Source of the DNA: Streptomyces sp. NBC_00162
Lineage (GTDB): Bacteria > Actinomycetota > Actinomycetes > Streptomycetales > Streptomycetaceae
Assembly (NCBI RefSeq): GCF_024611995.1
Contig: NZ_CP102509.1
Location: 3,844,001-3,908,000 of the forward strand
Reading direction: 5' to 3'
Length of the DNA: 64,000 nt
The notes below the pieces were generated by a model that had not been told where the DNA came from, searched no databases, and was given only the letters and a program-made list of their open reading frames with translations. This document shows, piece by piece, positions 10,297 to 20,054 of the stretch (the first letter of the stretch is position 1; each line of letters starts with the position of its first letter). Position numbers and translations under genes: made by a program.

Positions 10297-10578
10297 TTAC
10301 TTGGCCTTCTCGAGGATCTCGACGATGCGCCAGCGCTTGCTCGCCGACAGCGGACGCGTCTCCATGATGAGGACGCGGTCGCCGACGCCGGCAGCGTTCT
10401 GCTCGTCGTGAGCCTTGAGCTTGTTCGTACGGCGGATGACCTTGCCGTACAGGGCGTGCTTCACGCGGTCCTCGACGGCGACGACGACGGTCTTGTCCAT
10501 CTTGTCGCTGACGACCAGACCCTCACGGGTCTTGCGGAAACCGCGCTCGGTCTTCTCAGTCACGTTGTTCTCGCTCAT
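10297..10578 (-). CDS. rpsQ: 30S ribosomal protein S17
   Basis: 93-residue S17, an OB-fold primary binder of the 16S rRNA 5' domain. The conserved [22 protein letters not shown] segment is at about 19-40, with [13 protein letters not shown] near the C-terminus. It has a short Streptomyces-type N-terminal extension ([13 protein letters not shown]). Its ATG shares one base with the rpmC stop. Confidence 0.97.
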   Translation of the reverse strand: MSENNVTEKTERGFRKTREGLVVSDKMDKTVVVAVEDRVKHALYGKVIRRTNKLKAHDEQNAAGVGDRVLIMETRPLSASKRWRIVEILEKAK

Positions 10579-10802
10579 CAGGCGCTCTCCACCGTCTCGA
10601 TACCGAGCTCACGCTCGTGCATCAGGGTGTAGATGCGAGCGATGTCCTTACGGACGGACTTGAGCCGGCCGTTGTTCTCCAGCTGACCCGTGGCCGCCTG
10701 GAAGCGGAGCTTGAACAGCTCCTCCTTGGCCTCGCGCAGCTTGCCAACGAGCTCCTCGTTGCCGAGCTCACGCAGCTCGGACGCCTTGGTTCCCGTCGCC
10801 AT
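10578..10802 (-). CDS. rpmC: 50S ribosomal protein L29
   Basis: 74-residue all-helical L29 at the polypeptide exit site, a docking point for trigger factor and SRP with L23. The start is taken as the ATG at 10802, which overlaps the rplP TGA by one base; an in-frame GTG one codon upstream is less likely. Signature: [19 protein letters not shown]. Confidence 0.96.
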   Translation of the reverse strand: MATGTKASELRELGNEELVGKLREAKEELFKLRFQAATGQLENNGRLKSVRKDIARIYTLMHERELGIETVESA

Positions 10803-11221
10803 CACGACTCACCTGCCTCGCGCCGAACAATCCGGCACTTCATCGGAAGCTTGTGAGCAGCGCGGGTGAGCGCCTCACGAGCAATCTTCTCGTTCGGGTA
10901 GGACAGCTCGAACATGACCCGGCCCGGGTGCACGTTGGCGATCCACCACTCGGGAGAACCCTTACCGGAACCCATGCGGGTCTCGGCAGGCTTCTTCGTC
11001 AGCGGGCGGTCCGGGTAGATGTTGATCCAGACCTTGCCGCCACGCTTGATGTGGCGGGTCATCGCAATACGAGCCGCCTCGATCTGGCGGTTCGTCACGT
11101 ACGCCGGGGTCAGCGCCTGGATGCCGTACTCACCGAACGTGACCTCAGTACCGCCCTTCGCCATACCACTGCGCTTGGGGTGGTGCTGCTTGCGGTGCTT
11201 GACCCTACGAGGGATCAGCAT
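10802..11221 (-). CDS. rplP: 50S ribosomal protein L16
   Basis: 139-residue L16 next to the A-site tRNA elbow and 5S rRNA. It starts [19 protein letters not shown] and contains the [22 protein letters not shown] signature with the conserved Arg hydroxylated in some bacteria. It follows rpsC by 5 bp. Confidence 0.98.
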   Translation of the reverse strand: MLIPRRVKHRKQHHPKRSGMAKGGTEVTFGEYGIQALTPAYVTNRQIEAARIAMTRHIKRGGKVWINIYPDRPLTKKPAETRMGSGKGSPEWWIANVHPGRVMFELSYPNEKIAREALTRAAHKLPMKCRIVRREAGES

Positions 11222-11226
11222 GTCGG

Positions 11227-12069
11227 TCAGGCCTCCGTTCCGGTGCTCTCGGCCGGAGCGGCGGCGGGAGCGTCGGCCTTGGGGGCCTCGGCACCAGCAG
11301 CCTGCTGCGGCTTGCGGCCACCACGGCCGCCGCGCTCGCCACCACGGCCACCACGGCCGGCGGGACGGTCGCCAGCGCCCTGAGCACCACGGGCCGGGCG
11401 GTTACCCGCACGGGCCGCAGCGTTCTCGGCGCGAACCTCGGCGATGTTCTTGACGTCGCCCTTGTAGATCCAGACCTTCACACCGATACGGCCGAAGGTG
11501 GTCTTGGCCTCGAAGAAGCCGTAGTCCACGTTCGCGCGCAGCGTGTGCAGCGGCACACGACCCTCGCGGTAGAACTCGGAGCGGGACATCTCGGCGCCGC
11601 CGAGACGGCCGCCACACTGGATCTTGATGCCCTTGGCGCCGGCCTTCATCGTGCCCTGCATGCTCTTACGCATGGCGCGACGGAAGGAGACGCGGGAGGA
11701 GAGCTGCTCGGCAACGGCCTGGGCAACCAGCTGAGCGTCAAGCTCGGGGTTCTTGACCTCGAGGATGTTCAGCTGGACCTGCTTGCCCGTGAGCTTCTCG
11801 AGGTCGCCGCGGATGCGGTCGGCCTCGGCGCCACGGCGGCCGATGACGATGCCCGGACGAGCGGTGTGGATGTCCACACGCACGCGGTCACGGGTGCGCT
11901 CGATCTCAACCTTCGAGATGCCGGCGCGCTCCATGCCGGACGTCATCATCCTGCGGATGGCGACGTCTTCCTTGACGTAGTCCTTGTACAGCTTGTCGGC
12001 GTACCAACGCGACTTGAAGTCGGTGGTGATGCCGAGCCGGAACCCGTGCGGGTTTACCTTCTGGCCCAT
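11227..12069 (-). CDS. rpsC: 30S ribosomal protein S3
   Basis: 280-residue S3, which with S4 and S5 forms the mRNA entry helicase. The type-II KH domain (about 40-110) has the GRRGAEAD version of the GxxG loop, followed by the S3 C-domain ending near residue 215. A Gly/Arg-rich then Ala/Pro-rich tail of about 65 residues follows, longer than in E. coli but usual in Streptomyces. Its start shares one base with the rplV stop. Confidence 0.98.
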   Translation of the reverse strand: MGQKVNPHGFRLGITTDFKSRWYADKLYKDYVKEDVAIRRMMTSGMERAGISKVEIERTRDRVRVDIHTARPGIVIGRRGAEADRIRGDLEKLTGKQVQLNILEVKNPELDAQLVAQAVAEQLSSRVSFRRAMRKSMQGTMKAGAKGIKIQCGGRLGGAEMSRSEFYREGRVPLHTLRANVDYGFFEAKTTFGRIGVKVWIYKGDVKNIAEVRAENAAARAGNRPARGAQGAGDRPAGRGGRGGERGGRGGRKPQQAAGAEAPKADAPAAAPAESTGTEA

Positions 12070-12416
12070 TACCGGGAACCTTCCTTGCTGCTGACGACCA
12101 CGGTGATGTGGCTGGTCCGCTTGCGGATCCGGTAGGCACGGCCCTGCGCACGCGGACGGAACCGCTTCAGGGTCGGGCCCTCGTCCACGAACGCCTCGCT
12201 GATGACCAGCGTGGAGGCGTCCGGGTGGTTGTAGTTGTGTGCGGCATTGGCAATGGCGCTGTCAAGCACCTTGCCAACCGGCACGCTCGCGGCCTGCGGG
12301 GCGAAACGCAGGACCGCCTGAGCCTCCGTGGCATCCATGCCACGGATAAGGTCCACCACTCGGCGGGCCTTCATGGGCGTGACGCGGATGTACCGCGCCT
12401 GGGCCCTGGCTTCCAT
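12069..12416 (-). CDS. rplV: 50S ribosomal protein L22
   Basis: 115-residue L22, whose beta-hairpin lines the exit tunnel near the macrolide site. The ATG at 12416 ([20 protein letters not shown]) is preceded by GAAGGG and gives the family N-terminus; a frame 12 codons longer is open but unlikely. The tunnel-loop region ([20 protein letters not shown]) appears wild type. Confidence 0.95.
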   Translation of the reverse strand: MEARAQARYIRVTPMKARRVVDLIRGMDATEAQAVLRFAPQAASVPVGKVLDSAIANAAHNYNHPDASTLVISEAFVDEGPTLKRFRPRAQGRAYRIRKRTSHITVVVSSKEGSR

Positions 12417-12459
12417 GGTTGTCCCTTCGGTGTAAGTCATAGTCGTAACCACCCCGCCT

Positions 12460-12741
12460 TTAGCGGCGCTTCGACTTCCGGTCGTCCTTGACGTGGCCGC
12501 GGAAGGTGCGAGTCGGCGAGAACTCGCCGAGCTTGTGGCCGACCATCGACTCGGTGACGAACACCGGGACGTGGGTCTTGCCGTTGTGCACCGCGATGGT
12601 GTGACCCAGCATGCTGGGGATGATCATCGAGCGACGGGACCAGGTCTTGATGACGTTCTTGGTGCCGGCTTCGTTCTGGACGTCCACCTTCTTTACGAGG
12701 TGGTCGTCGACGAAGGGCCCCTTCTTGAGACTGCGCGGCAT
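12460..12741 (-). CDS. rpsS: 30S ribosomal protein S19
   Basis: 93-residue S19 of the 30S head, forming bridge B1a with S13. It starts [20 protein letters not shown] and ends with the [22 protein letters not shown] signature. It is 12 bp downstream of rplB. Confidence 0.98.
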   Translation of the reverse strand: MPRSLKKGPFVDDHLVKKVDVQNEAGTKNVIKTWSRRSMIIPSMLGHTIAVHNGKTHVPVFVTESMVGHKLGEFSPTRTFRGHVKDDRKSKRR

Positions 12742-12753
12742 CTAAACCCGCTC

Positions 12754-13590
12754 CTAGCGCTTCTTGTTCGTCTTGCGGCGGCGGACGATGTACTTGCTCG
12801 AAGCCTTCTTCGGCGAGCGAGTACGACCCTCCTTCTGACCCCACGGGGAGACCGGGTGGCGACCACCACTGGTCTTGCCCTCACCACCACCGTGCGGGTG
12901 GTCAACCGGGTTCATCGCGACACCGCGGACGGACGGGCGAACGCCCTTCCAGCGCATGCGGCCGGCCTTGCCCCAGTTGATGTTCGACTGCTCGGCGTTG
13001 CCGACCTCGCCGACCGTTGCGCGGCAGCGCGCGTCGACCAGGCGGATCTCACCGGAAGGCATACGAAGGTGGGCCATCGTGCCCTCCTTCGCCAGCAGCT
13101 GCACGGAGGCACCCGCGGAACGGGCGAACTTGGCGCCACCACCGGGACGGAGCTCGATCGCGTGGATCGTGGTACCGACCGGGATGTTGCGGAGGGCCAG
13201 GTTGTTGCCCGGCTTGATGTCGGCCGTGGGGCCGTTCTCAATCCGGTCGCCCTGCTTCAGAGCCTTCGGCGCGATGATGTAGCGCTTCTCGCCGTCCGCG
13301 TAGTGCAGGAGCGCGATGCGCGCGGTGCGGTTGGGGTCGTACTCGATGTGCGCGACCTTGGCCGGCACGCCGTCCTTGTCGTGACGACGGAAGTCGATCA
13401 CGCGGTAGGCGCGCTTGTGTCCACCACCCTGGTGGCGAACAGTGATCCGACCGGTGTTGTTACGGCCGCCCTTGCTGTGCAGCGGGCGAACCAGCGACTT
13501 CTCCGGCGTGGACCGCGTGATCTCGACAAAGTCGGCGACGCTGGAGCCACGACGGCCCGGGGTCGTCGGCTTGTACTTGCGGATACCCAT
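12754..13590 (-). CDS. rplB: 50S ribosomal protein L2
   Basis: 278-residue L2, required for subunit joining and peptidyl-transferase activity. The catalytic-centre loop with the conserved His ([20 protein letters not shown]) is at about 222-241. It starts [21 protein letters not shown] and ends with a basic [15 protein letters not shown] tail. Confidence 0.98.
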   Translation of the reverse strand: MGIRKYKPTTPGRRGSSVADFVEITRSTPEKSLVRPLHSKGGRNNTGRITVRHQGGGHKRAYRVIDFRRHDKDGVPAKVAHIEYDPNRTARIALLHYADGEKRYIIAPKALKQGDRIENGPTADIKPGNNLALRNIPVGTTIHAIELRPGGGAKFARSAGASVQLLAKEGTMAHLRMPSGEIRLVDARCRATVGEVGNAEQSNINWGKAGRMRWKGVRPSVRGVAMNPVDHPHGGGEGKTSGGRHPVSPWGQKEGRTRSPKKASSKYIVRRRKTNKKR

Positions 13591-13629
13591 TTCTCAGTCC
13601 TCGTCCGATTCCGGACGACTAGACCTCCG

Positions 13630-13953
13630 TTAGGAGGCCTGGCCGCCGAAGATGTCGATTCGGTCGCCCTCAGCGAGGGTCACGATGGCGCGCTTGGTGT
13701 CAGCGCGCTTGCCGAAACCGGTCTTGGTGCGCTTGCGCTTACCCTGACGGTTGATCGTGTTGACCCCGGTGACCTTGACCCCGAAGACCGCTTCCACGGC
13801 CTGCTTGATCTGGGTCTTGTTGGAGCCAGGCGCGACGATGAACGTGTACTTGTTCTCGTCCAGCAGCGCGTAGCTCTTCTCCGAGACAACCGGCTTGATC
13901 AGCAGGTCGCGCGGGTCAGTGAAGGTCTTGCTGGTAACGGTCGCCTCAGACAT
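13630..13953 (-). CDS. rplW: 50S ribosomal protein L23
   Basis: 107-residue L23 at the exit-tunnel rim, a binding site for trigger factor and SRP. It begins with a short extension, then [21 protein letters not shown]; the internal [20 protein letters not shown] loop enters the tunnel. Its ATG shares one base with the rplD stop. Confidence 0.98.
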   Translation of the reverse strand: MSEATVTSKTFTDPRDLLIKPVVSEKSYALLDENKYTFIVAPGSNKTQIKQAVEAVFGVKVTGVNTINRQGKRKRTKTGFGKRADTKRAIVTLAEGDRIDIFGGQAS

Positions 13954-14603
13954 CAGGCGTCGCTCCCTTCGGTCTCATCGGCCTTGGGGCCAGACACGAA
14001 GGACTCGAAAGCGGCCTGAGTGAAGACCACGTCGTCAGAGACGATCACGTCGTACGTGTTCAGCTGGCCCGGCTCCAGGATGTGAACCTGGGGCAGGTTG
14101 CGGGCGGACAGCCACGCGGCCTCGTCGGCGCGCTCGACGACCAGGAGCAGGTTCTTGCGCTCCGAGATCTTGCCGAACAGCGTCTTGGCGGCCTTCGTGG
14201 AGGCGGAACCCTCGACCACGCCGGTGACGACGTGGATGCGGGAGTGACGCGCACGGTCCGAGAGGGCACCGCGGAGGGCGGCGGCCTTCATCTTCTTCGG
14301 GGTCCGCTGGGAGTAGTCACGCGGCTGCGGGCCGTGGACAACGCCACCGCCGACGAACTGCGGAGCACGGGTCGAACCCTGGCGCGCGCGGCCGGTGCCC
14401 TTCTGGCGGTACGGCTTGCGGCCACCACCACGGACTTCGCCACGACGCTTGGTCTTGTGCGTGCCCTGACGGGCAGCAGCCAGCTGAGCGACAACGACCT
14501 GGTGGATCAGCGGAACGCTGGTCTTCGCGTCGAAGATCTCCGCGGGGAGCTCGACGGTACCGGCCTTGTCGCCTGCCGGCGAAAGGATGTCAATGGTGCT
14601 CAT
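13953..14603 (-). CDS. rplD: 50S ribosomal protein L4
   Basis: 216-residue L4, an assembly initiator and tunnel-constriction protein that autoregulates the S10 operon in some bacteria. The ATG at 14603 gives [20 protein letters not shown]; the longer upstream frame lacks homology. The tunnel loop ([20 protein letters not shown]) is intact, with no macrolide-resistance change visible. It starts 4 nt after rplC. Confidence 0.97.
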   Translation of the reverse strand: MSTIDILSPAGDKAGTVELPAEIFDAKTSVPLIHQVVVAQLAAARQGTHKTKRRGEVRGGGRKPYRQKGTGRARQGSTRAPQFVGGGVVHGPQPRDYSQRTPKKMKAAALRGALSDRARHSRIHVVTGVVEGSASTKAAKTLFGKISERKNLLLVVERADEAAWLSARNLPQVHILEPGQLNTYDVIVSDDVVFTQAAFESFVSGPKADETEGSDA

Positions 14604-14607
14604 TACC

Positions 14608-15252
14608 TCAAGCCCCCTTGGCCGCGGTACGGACCAGGACGAGGCCGCCGTTCGGACCGGGGACCGCGCCCTTGATGAGGAGCAGACCCTTCTCCGCGTC
14701 AACCGCGTGGATGGTCAGGTTCTGGGTGGTGACACGCTCGTTGCCCATACGACCGGCCATGCGCATGCCCTTGAAGACACGCCCAGGGGTGGCGCAGCCA
14801 CCGATCGAACCGGGGGAGCGGTGCTTGCGCTGCACACCGTGACCGGCGCCGAGGCCCCGGAAGTTGTGCCGCTTCATGACACCGGCGAAGCCCTTGCCCT
14901 TGCTGTTGCCCGTGACGTCAACCTTGACGCCGGACTCGAACACCTCAGCAGTGATCTCCTGGCCGAGCGTGTACTCGCTGGCGTCGGAGGTGCGGAGCTC
15001 CACCAGGTGGCGGCGGGGGGTCACGTCGGCCTTGGCGAAGTGGCCCTTGAGGGGCTTGTTCACCTTGCGCGGGTCGATCTCGCCGAAGGCGATCTGGACC
15101 GACTCGTAGCCGTCGATGTCGTTCGTACGGACCTGGGTAACGACGCAGGGTCCGGCCTTGACCACGGTCACCGGGACGACACGGTTGTTCTCGTCCCAGA
15201 CCTGGGTCATGCCGAGCTTCTCGCCCAGGACGCCCTTGATCTGCTTTGCCAT
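14608..15252 (-). CDS. rplC: 50S ribosomal protein L3
   Basis: 214-residue L3, an early 50S assembly protein whose extension reaches the peptidyl-transferase centre. The finger includes [20 protein letters not shown], containing the conserved methylatable Gln. It starts [20 protein letters not shown] and lies 14 bp downstream of rpsJ. Confidence 0.98.
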   Translation of the reverse strand: MAKQIKGVLGEKLGMTQVWDENNRVVPVTVVKAGPCVVTQVRTNDIDGYESVQIAFGEIDPRKVNKPLKGHFAKADVTPRRHLVELRTSDASEYTLGQEITAEVFESGVKVDVTGNSKGKGFAGVMKRHNFRGLGAGHGVQRKHRSPGSIGGCATPGRVFKGMRMAGRMGNERVTTQNLTIHAVDAEKGLLLIKGAVPGPNGGLVLVRTAAKGA

Positions 15253-15266
15253 CTTCTCGACGCCTC

Positions 15267-15575
15267 TCAGAGCTTGATCTCGATGTCAACGCCGGCCGGA
15301 AGGTCCAGGCGCATCAGCGAGTCAACGGTCTTGGGGGTCGGGTCGAGGATGTCGATCAGGCGCTTGTGCGTGCGCATCTCGAAGTGCTCGCGCGAGTCCT
15401 TGTACTTGTGCGGCGACTTGATGACGCAGTACACGTTCTTCTCAGTGGGCAGCGGCACCGGGCCCGCGACCGACGCACCAGTGCGCGTCACCGTCTCGAC
15501 GATCTTCTTCGCCGAGGAATCGATGACCTCGTGGTCGTAGGCCTTGAGCCGGATGCGGATCTTCTGTCCCGCCAT
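15267..15575 (-). CDS. rpsJ: 30S ribosomal protein S10
   Basis: 102-residue S10 of the 30S head, also the NusE partner of NusB/NusG in antitermination. The ATG at 15575 gives [19 protein letters not shown]. The conserved [20 protein letters not shown] stretch covers about residues 38-57. First gene of the S10 operon; the 468 bp upstream should carry the main promoter. Confidence 0.98.
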   Translation of the reverse strand: MAGQKIRIRLKAYDHEVIDSSAKKIVETVTRTGASVAGPVPLPTEKNVYCVIKSPHKYKDSREHFEMRTHKRLIDILDPTPKTVDSLMRLDLPAGVDIEIKL

Positions 15576-16043
15576 GGCTACTCCGTAGTCCTGTCTGTAT
15601 GTGGAAACGCTCTGGCTCTCGGTCGGCTGCGGGACGGATCCCGCGGCTTCTCTCCGACCCACGCGGTCGGGCGTGTCGCACTCCCTCTACAGAAAATTCC
15701 CATACGGAAATTCCCTCATCCAAGGGGGTGCGGTCCCTGTGACCGCGTTTCGGGGGAGAAACACCCACCGAGTGCCTGGTGGGCACCGTGCTGACACTTC
15801 CCAGAAGATTCCCGTACGTCCGTCCCCATTGCTGCCCCGGAAGGCAGATTAAGGACGACGAGTACTGTGGGACTCGCTTCCGGTCCTCCCGGCGGGAGGC
15901 GCGCAGCATCGGCACTCAGCCGAGCAACTTGAGTAGTCTGCCATACGAGGCACGTACCTGGCCAATCGGGCGGAAGAGAATACCCCGCCACGCTGAGTGG
16001 TCAAACAGCACCACGCAATCGCGTGACGGGGTGACTCCCCCGG
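15576..16043 (-). other. Intergenic leader/promoter region of the S10 operon
   Basis: 468 bp with no credible gene. It should contain the rpsJ promoter, but I could not pick one convincing -35/-10 pair. It holds the 25-nt element shared with the rpsL leader (15654-15678) and a small hairpin (CCTCCC and its complement, 15885-15899). Confidence 0.6.
15654..15678 (-). promoter_or_regulatory. Shared 25-nt leader element, rpsJ copy
   Basis: On the minus strand this reads CGACACGCCC followed by an inverted repeat (CCGACC...GGTCGG, 5-nt loop), 79 nt before the rpsJ ATG. The same 25 bases with one A/G change lie 51 nt before rpsL. A co-regulatory RNA hairpin or protein-binding site is inferred. Confidence 0.5.
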
Positions 16044-17162
16044 TCAGGAGCGGGTGACCGTCCCGCACCCTTCGCCCTCGATGTCCCTGCTGCGGTCGTA
16101 CGGATCCACGGCGGGCCCGGTGGGCGCCGACCCGGCCGGCGCCGCCCGCGGGAAGTCCGGGTGCAGGAAGCCGTCGGCCGTCTCGCATCCGACGTTCGAC
16201 CACTCCGAGACGTACTTGCGCAGCTGGAGCCGGTCCCCGGTGGCCGCCCAGCGCGCCGGGTCGAGCAGGCTAAGGGTGATCTGCCGGCGCACGATGGTGC
16301 GCTGCACGCTCGTGCCCCCGTTCGTCATGGGGTGGACGAAGGTGTAGTCCGTCACCACGAGCAGTTCCCCGGGCTCCCCCTGCTCCGCGCGCATGCTGCC
16401 GCGCACCTTGACGACGTCACCGACCGGCTTGACCTTCGCCTGGTCGAAGCGGGTGAAGAGCAGCACCGGGGTGTTCTCCGCGGTGGGCTTCGTCAGGGAC
16501 TGCTCCAGCCGCTGCGGGACCTCCGGCTGCCGGGGGTCCAGGATCGCCAGGGCGGCGGCCGGCCGCTCCCCGCGCAGGGTCGCCGGGTCGAGGTTGGCCG
16601 CGATCAGGAACTGCCTGGTCTTCTCGAGCGCGTCCGCGACCTGCTGCTTGGACATCCCGCCGACGGCCGTGGCCTCGGGGACCTCGATGCCGGCGGCCCC
16701 GTCGGCCCACTGGAGGGCCGGGGAACCGCGGAAAGGTTCCTGCAGAGTCGGCTGGTCCGGGTCCACGGCCGCCGGGGGCGCGGTCGGGCGTCCGGACTCC
16801 GCGGGCAGCGGAGCAGCGTTCTTCGCCTGCTGGCGGGCCTCCGTCTTGCCCGTGATCCGGTCGATCACCAGCTCGGGCCGTACGGCGATCAGCGCGAGCC
16901 CGGCGACGAGGACGATGGCCGCGAAGGCCTTGAGCCGCCGCTTGCGCCTGCCCCGGCCCTGCATCTCCTGCCACGCCGGGCCGGTGCGCCAGCCCGGGGG
17001 CTCCTGGCCCCGGCTGCGCTCCTCGCGCAGTCGCTCGGTCACCATCCGTGCCCGCGCGGACGGCTCCTTCGGAGCGTCCCCCGACCCCGCGGCGGCCTGT
17101 TCCATGAACCGGGCCCACTCCTCGTCGGAGATCCCCGCTCTGTCGTCCTCGTTCTTCCCCAT
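16044..17162 (-). CDS. Single-pass membrane protein of unknown function
   Basis: 372 residues; I do not recognise a named family. A charged N-terminus (about 1-78, starting with the acidic GISDEEWARFMEQ stretch and containing RGRRKRRLK) is followed by one transmembrane helix at about 79-94 (AFAAIVLVAGLALIAV). A roughly 275-residue extracytoplasmic region has few cysteines (CETADG and GEGCG near the end). The layout suggests an anchored cell-surface protein with its N-terminus in the cytoplasm. It ends 468 bp before rpsJ, and a terminator separates it from the upstream amidase gene. An ATG start at 17162 opens the acidic motif. Confidence 0.75.
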   Translation of the reverse strand: MGKNEDDRAGISDEEWARFMEQAAAGSGDAPKEPSARARMVTERLREERSRGQEPPGWRTGPAWQEMQGRGRRKRRLKAFAAIVLVAGLALIAVRPELVIDRITGKTEARQQAKNAAPLPAESGRPTAPPAAVDPDQPTLQEPFRGSPALQWADGAAGIEVPEATAVGGMSKQQVADALEKTRQFLIAANLDPATLRGERPAAALAILDPRQPEVPQRLEQSLTKPTAENTPVLLFTRFDQAKVKPVGDVVKVRGSMRAEQGEPGELLVVTDYTFVHPMTNGGTSVQRTIVRRQITLSLLDPARWAATGDRLQLRKYVSEWSNVGCETADGFLHPDFPRAAPAGSAPTGPAVDPYDRSRDIEGEGCGTVTRS

Positions 17163-17197
17163 GTCCCCTGTTTTCCGTTCCCTGCCCCGACATGCGC

Positions 17198-17231
17198 GAG
17201 GGGCCCCGCACCTTGTGGTGTGGAGCCCCTC
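17198..17231 (-). terminator. Terminator downstream of the amidase gene
   Basis: 15-bp inverted repeat (GAGGGGCCCCGCACC pairing with GGTGTGGAGCCCCTC, one mismatch) with a TTGT loop, 27 bp past the amidase stop and just before the start of the 372-residue membrane protein. Confidence 0.75.
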
Positions 17232-17257
17232 ACCTGCAAAAAGGCGCGTTCACGCCA

Positions 17258-18342
17258 CTAGCTGAAGTACCCCGTGATGTCCGCGATGAGATCCACGGAA
17301 CCCGAGTTGTTGTAGAAGCTGACCTTCCCGTCCACCACCGGGACGACCACCAGGTTGGGGATCGTGAGACCGGCCGTGAAGTTCAGGTTCGAGGCGCTCG
17401 TACGGGTCGTACCGCTCGGGAAGACCGCCACGAAGCTCGCCTCGGTCGGGTTCGTCGCCGTCACGTTCAGCACCACGGCCTTCACACCGGTGGCCGGGAT
17501 GCCGCCGACGCCCGCCACGGGCAGCGTGACCACGCTGCCCCCGGCGACCGGGCCCTGCCGGACGCCCAGGCCCGCACGGGTGTCCATCAGTCGCTTCGGA
17601 CCGAAGTTCGCGTGCATGGCGCCCGCGTCGCTGTCCGAGAAGTAGCCCGTGATGTCCGCGATCAGGTCGACGGTGCCCTGGTTGTTGTAGAAGCTGACCT
17701 TCCCGTCCACGACCGGCACGACCACCAGGTTGGGGATCGTCTGGCCCGGGGTGAAGTTCAGGTTCGAGGCGCTGGAACGGGTCGTACCGCTCGGGTACAC
17801 CGACACGAAGCTCGGCTGCGTCGGGTTCGTCGCCGTCACGTTCAGCACCACGGCCTTGACGCCGGTGGCCGGGATGCCGTCGACGCCCGCCACGGGCAGC
17901 GTGACCACGCCGCCCGAACCGACCGCGCCGGCCGGAACGCCCGTGCCCGTACGCGTGTCCATCAGACGCTTCGGGCCGAAGTTGGTCTGCGTGGCGCCGT
18001 CACCGGTCGAGGTGAAGTAGCCGGTGATGTCCGCGATCAGGTCGACGTTGCCCTGGTTGTTGTAGAAGCTGACGGTCCCGTTGATGACCGGCACGACCAC
18101 CAGGTTCGGGATCGTCTTGCCCGGGGTGAAGTTCAGGTTCGACGCGCTGGAACGGGTCGTACCGCCCGGGTACACCGACACGAAGCTCGGCTCCGTCGGG
18201 TTCGTCGCCGTCACGTTCAGCACCACCGCGGTGGGCGTACCGCCGGTGGCGGCCGCCACCGGGAGGGTGACCACGGCGCCCGGACCGACCGGCCCGGCCG
18301 CAACGCCCAGGCCCGTACGGGTGTCCATCAGGCGCTTCGGGG
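17258..18342 (-). repeat. Three tandem 375-bp coding repeats in the amidase gene
   Basis: Each unit encodes about 125 residues opening with a P/A-KRLMDTR motif and closing with ADITGYF. The repeat boundaries fall near 17,262, 17,638 and 18,011. The copies are highly similar at DNA level, with the VSFYNNxGxVDLIADITGYF block nearly constant, so intragenic recombination could change the copy number. Confidence 0.85.
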
Positions 18343-19861
18343 CGAGGGGGACGAACTTGGCGCCCTTGACGTCCGCGTCGACGGTGACCGCGAGGCTCGT
18401 GGAGACCTTGCCGTTCGCGGCGGTCGCGCGGACCCGGACCTCGTGGCTGCCGTCGGTCAGCGCCGCCGTCGCCTTGCGGGCGGAAGCGTCGGTGACCGCG
18501 ACGGCCTCGCCGTCCACCAGCAGCTCGAACTTGCTCAGCTGGCCGCTCACCGTGCTGGTGGTCCAGTCGACCGTCAGGGCTGCGCCGCTGGGCAGGGTGG
18601 CGCCCGGCGTGGCCGCCGCTCCGTTCACCGAGGCGATCTTCAGCTGGGCCGCGGGGCCCGTCTTGCGGAGCGCGTCCAGCTGCGGGTAGAGCGAGTTGCC
18701 GGGGCACTGGGTGTTGAAGCCGTCGCGGTGACCCGAGAGCGTCTTGAACGTGTACGTCTGCCCGGCGGTGTAGCTGGTGCCGAAGAAGTTCTTCTGGGTG
18801 GCGCCGGCGGTCAGCGTCGTCGTGCCGTTCATGTCGCCGTCGTACTGGCCCAGCTTGTAGGCCGCGACCTTGGAGATGCTTTCGAGAGCGGCGGCCGAGG
18901 CACCCGCGTTCGTGTAGTCACCGAGGACGGAGACGCTCGTCGACTCGGAGTTCCAGCCGTAGGTGTGCGCGCCCTGGACGGGCTGGTCCACACCGCCCTG
19001 ACGGCCTTCGAAGATCGTCCCGCACTTGTCGACGAGGAAGTTGTAGCCGAGGTCGCGCCACTTCTCGACCTCCACGTGGTACTTGTGGATGCTGCGGACG
19101 ATGGCCGCGGACTCGGAGCACTCGTACGGCGCGGTGGCCGCGGTGTGGTGGACGAAGACCGCCTTGATCTTCGCACCGGGCAGGTAGATCGGGCCCTCGT
19201 TGTTCAGGGACTCGTCGGCGCCCCACTGCACGCGCGAGACCACGTCCGGCCGCGGGGCGGTCGACTCCGGTCCCGGCGTCGTCGGCGCGGGGTCCACCGC
19301 GGGGAGGGCGAAGGAGGCCGGCCCGAGGCTCAGGCTGCCCTTCTTCTTCGCCTTCGCGCCGGCGGCACCCGGGTCCACCAGGGCCAGTTCCATGCCGGCG
19401 GGCAGCTCGGCGTCGCCGCCGCCCACCCGTACCTCGGCTCCGTCGGACGGACCGACCCAGACGGGCTCGGTGGCGCCGCGCAGGCCCGGGCGCTTGCCGT
19501 CGAGGCCGGACTCGGCCTGCTCCAGCACCTTCCACTTCGACCACTTGCCGGTGTCGGCGTCCCGGGTGCGGGCCTCGATCTTCCCCTTCACCTCGGCCTC
19601 GGGGTCGTTCCAGGAGACGCCGAGGAGCCCGAAGGGCTCGGTGTCCTGCTGGGAGAGGACGGCCTCGCCCTTGCCCTTGGGCTTCAGGGCGTGCTTGTGC
19701 AGCTCCCCCTCGACCGGACCCTTCTCCCGGGCGCCGGCGCTGTACGGCGACACGTCGCCGTCCCCTGCGCCGATGCCGTTGGCGACGCCCTGGATGCCGA
19801 GAACCGTCACGACACCGAGCGCGGCGGCCAGAGCCGTCCCGCGCACACGACCTAGTTTCAA
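17258..19861 (-). CDS. Secreted peptidoglycan-recognition amidase with three C-terminal ITGYF repeats
   Basis: 867 residues from the preferred TTG at 19861, which has GGGGAC just upstream and gives a signal-peptide-like start (MKLGRVRGTALAAALGVV...). An ATG at 19900 or 19927 would add an unlikely leader. A PGRP/amidase_2 domain spans about 205-400: zinc-ligand candidates are VFVHHT (His 238/239) and GHRDGFNTQCPG (His 378, Cys 386), with substrate-side YNFLVDKCGTIFEGRQGG. This predicts N-acetylmuramoyl-L-alanine amidase or peptidoglycan binding. An Ig-like segment (about 415-500) follows, then three 125-residue repeats beginning KRLMDTRTG and ending ITGYF. Monocistronic by context. Confidence 0.9.
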   Translation of the reverse strand: MKLGRVRGTALAAALGVVTVLGIQGVANGIGAGDGDVSPYSAGAREKGPVEGELHKHALKPKGKGEAVLSQQDTEPFGLLGVSWNDPEAEVKGKIEARTRDADTGKWSKWKVLEQAESGLDGKRPGLRGATEPVWVGPSDGAEVRVGGGDAELPAGMELALVDPGAAGAKAKKKGSLSLGPASFALPAVDPAPTTPGPESTAPRPDVVSRVQWGADESLNNEGPIYLPGAKIKAVFVHHTAATAPYECSESAAIVRSIHKYHVEVEKWRDLGYNFLVDKCGTIFEGRQGGVDQPVQGAHTYGWNSESTSVSVLGDYTNAGASAAALESISKVAAYKLGQYDGDMNGTTTLTAGATQKNFFGTSYTAGQTYTFKTLSGHRDGFNTQCPGNSLYPQLDALRKTGPAAQLKIASVNGAAATPGATLPSGAALTVDWTTSTVSGQLSKFELLVDGEAVAVTDASARKATAALTDGSHEVRVRATAANGKVSTSLAVTVDADVKGAKFVPLAPKRLMDTRTGLGVAAGPVGPGAVVTLPVAAATGGTPTAVVLNVTATNPTEPSFVSVYPGGTTRSSASNLNFTPGKTIPNLVVVPVINGTVSFYNNQGNVDLIADITGYFTSTGDGATQTNFGPKRLMDTRTGTGVPAGAVGSGGVVTLPVAGVDGIPATGVKAVVLNVTATNPTQPSFVSVYPSGTTRSSASNLNFTPGQTIPNLVVVPVVDGKVSFYNNQGTVDLIADITGYFSDSDAGAMHANFGPKRLMDTRAGLGVRQGPVAGGSVVTLPVAGVGGIPATGVKAVVLNVTATNPTEASFVAVFPSGTTRTSASNLNFTAGLTIPNLVVVPVVDGKVSFYNNSGSVDLIADITGYFS

Positions 19862-19980
19862 GTTGTCCCCAACCCCTGTTGTGACTACGCCAGAAGACAT
19901 GGCTGACCGGCCGGATGCTACTGGCACCCGATGTTGGCTCGAACAGGGGGGTGGGTATAGGGCACGGGTTCGAATACGCG

Positions 19981-20023
19981 AGGACCCCCGGTGATCCGCA
20001 GCGAACTGCGGGCCGGGGGCCCT
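19981..20023 (-). terminator. Terminator after the AftA-like gene
   Basis: Nested hairpin: an outer GGACCCCCGG/CCGGGGGCCC arm pair around an inner CCGCAG-CGAA-CTGCGG stem, 32 bp past the stop of the membrane glycosyltransferase gene. It ends the minus-strand glycan operon. Confidence 0.7.
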
Positions 20024-20054
20024 CGGTTGGGACGGAGGCTACTCCTTCGCCTTC

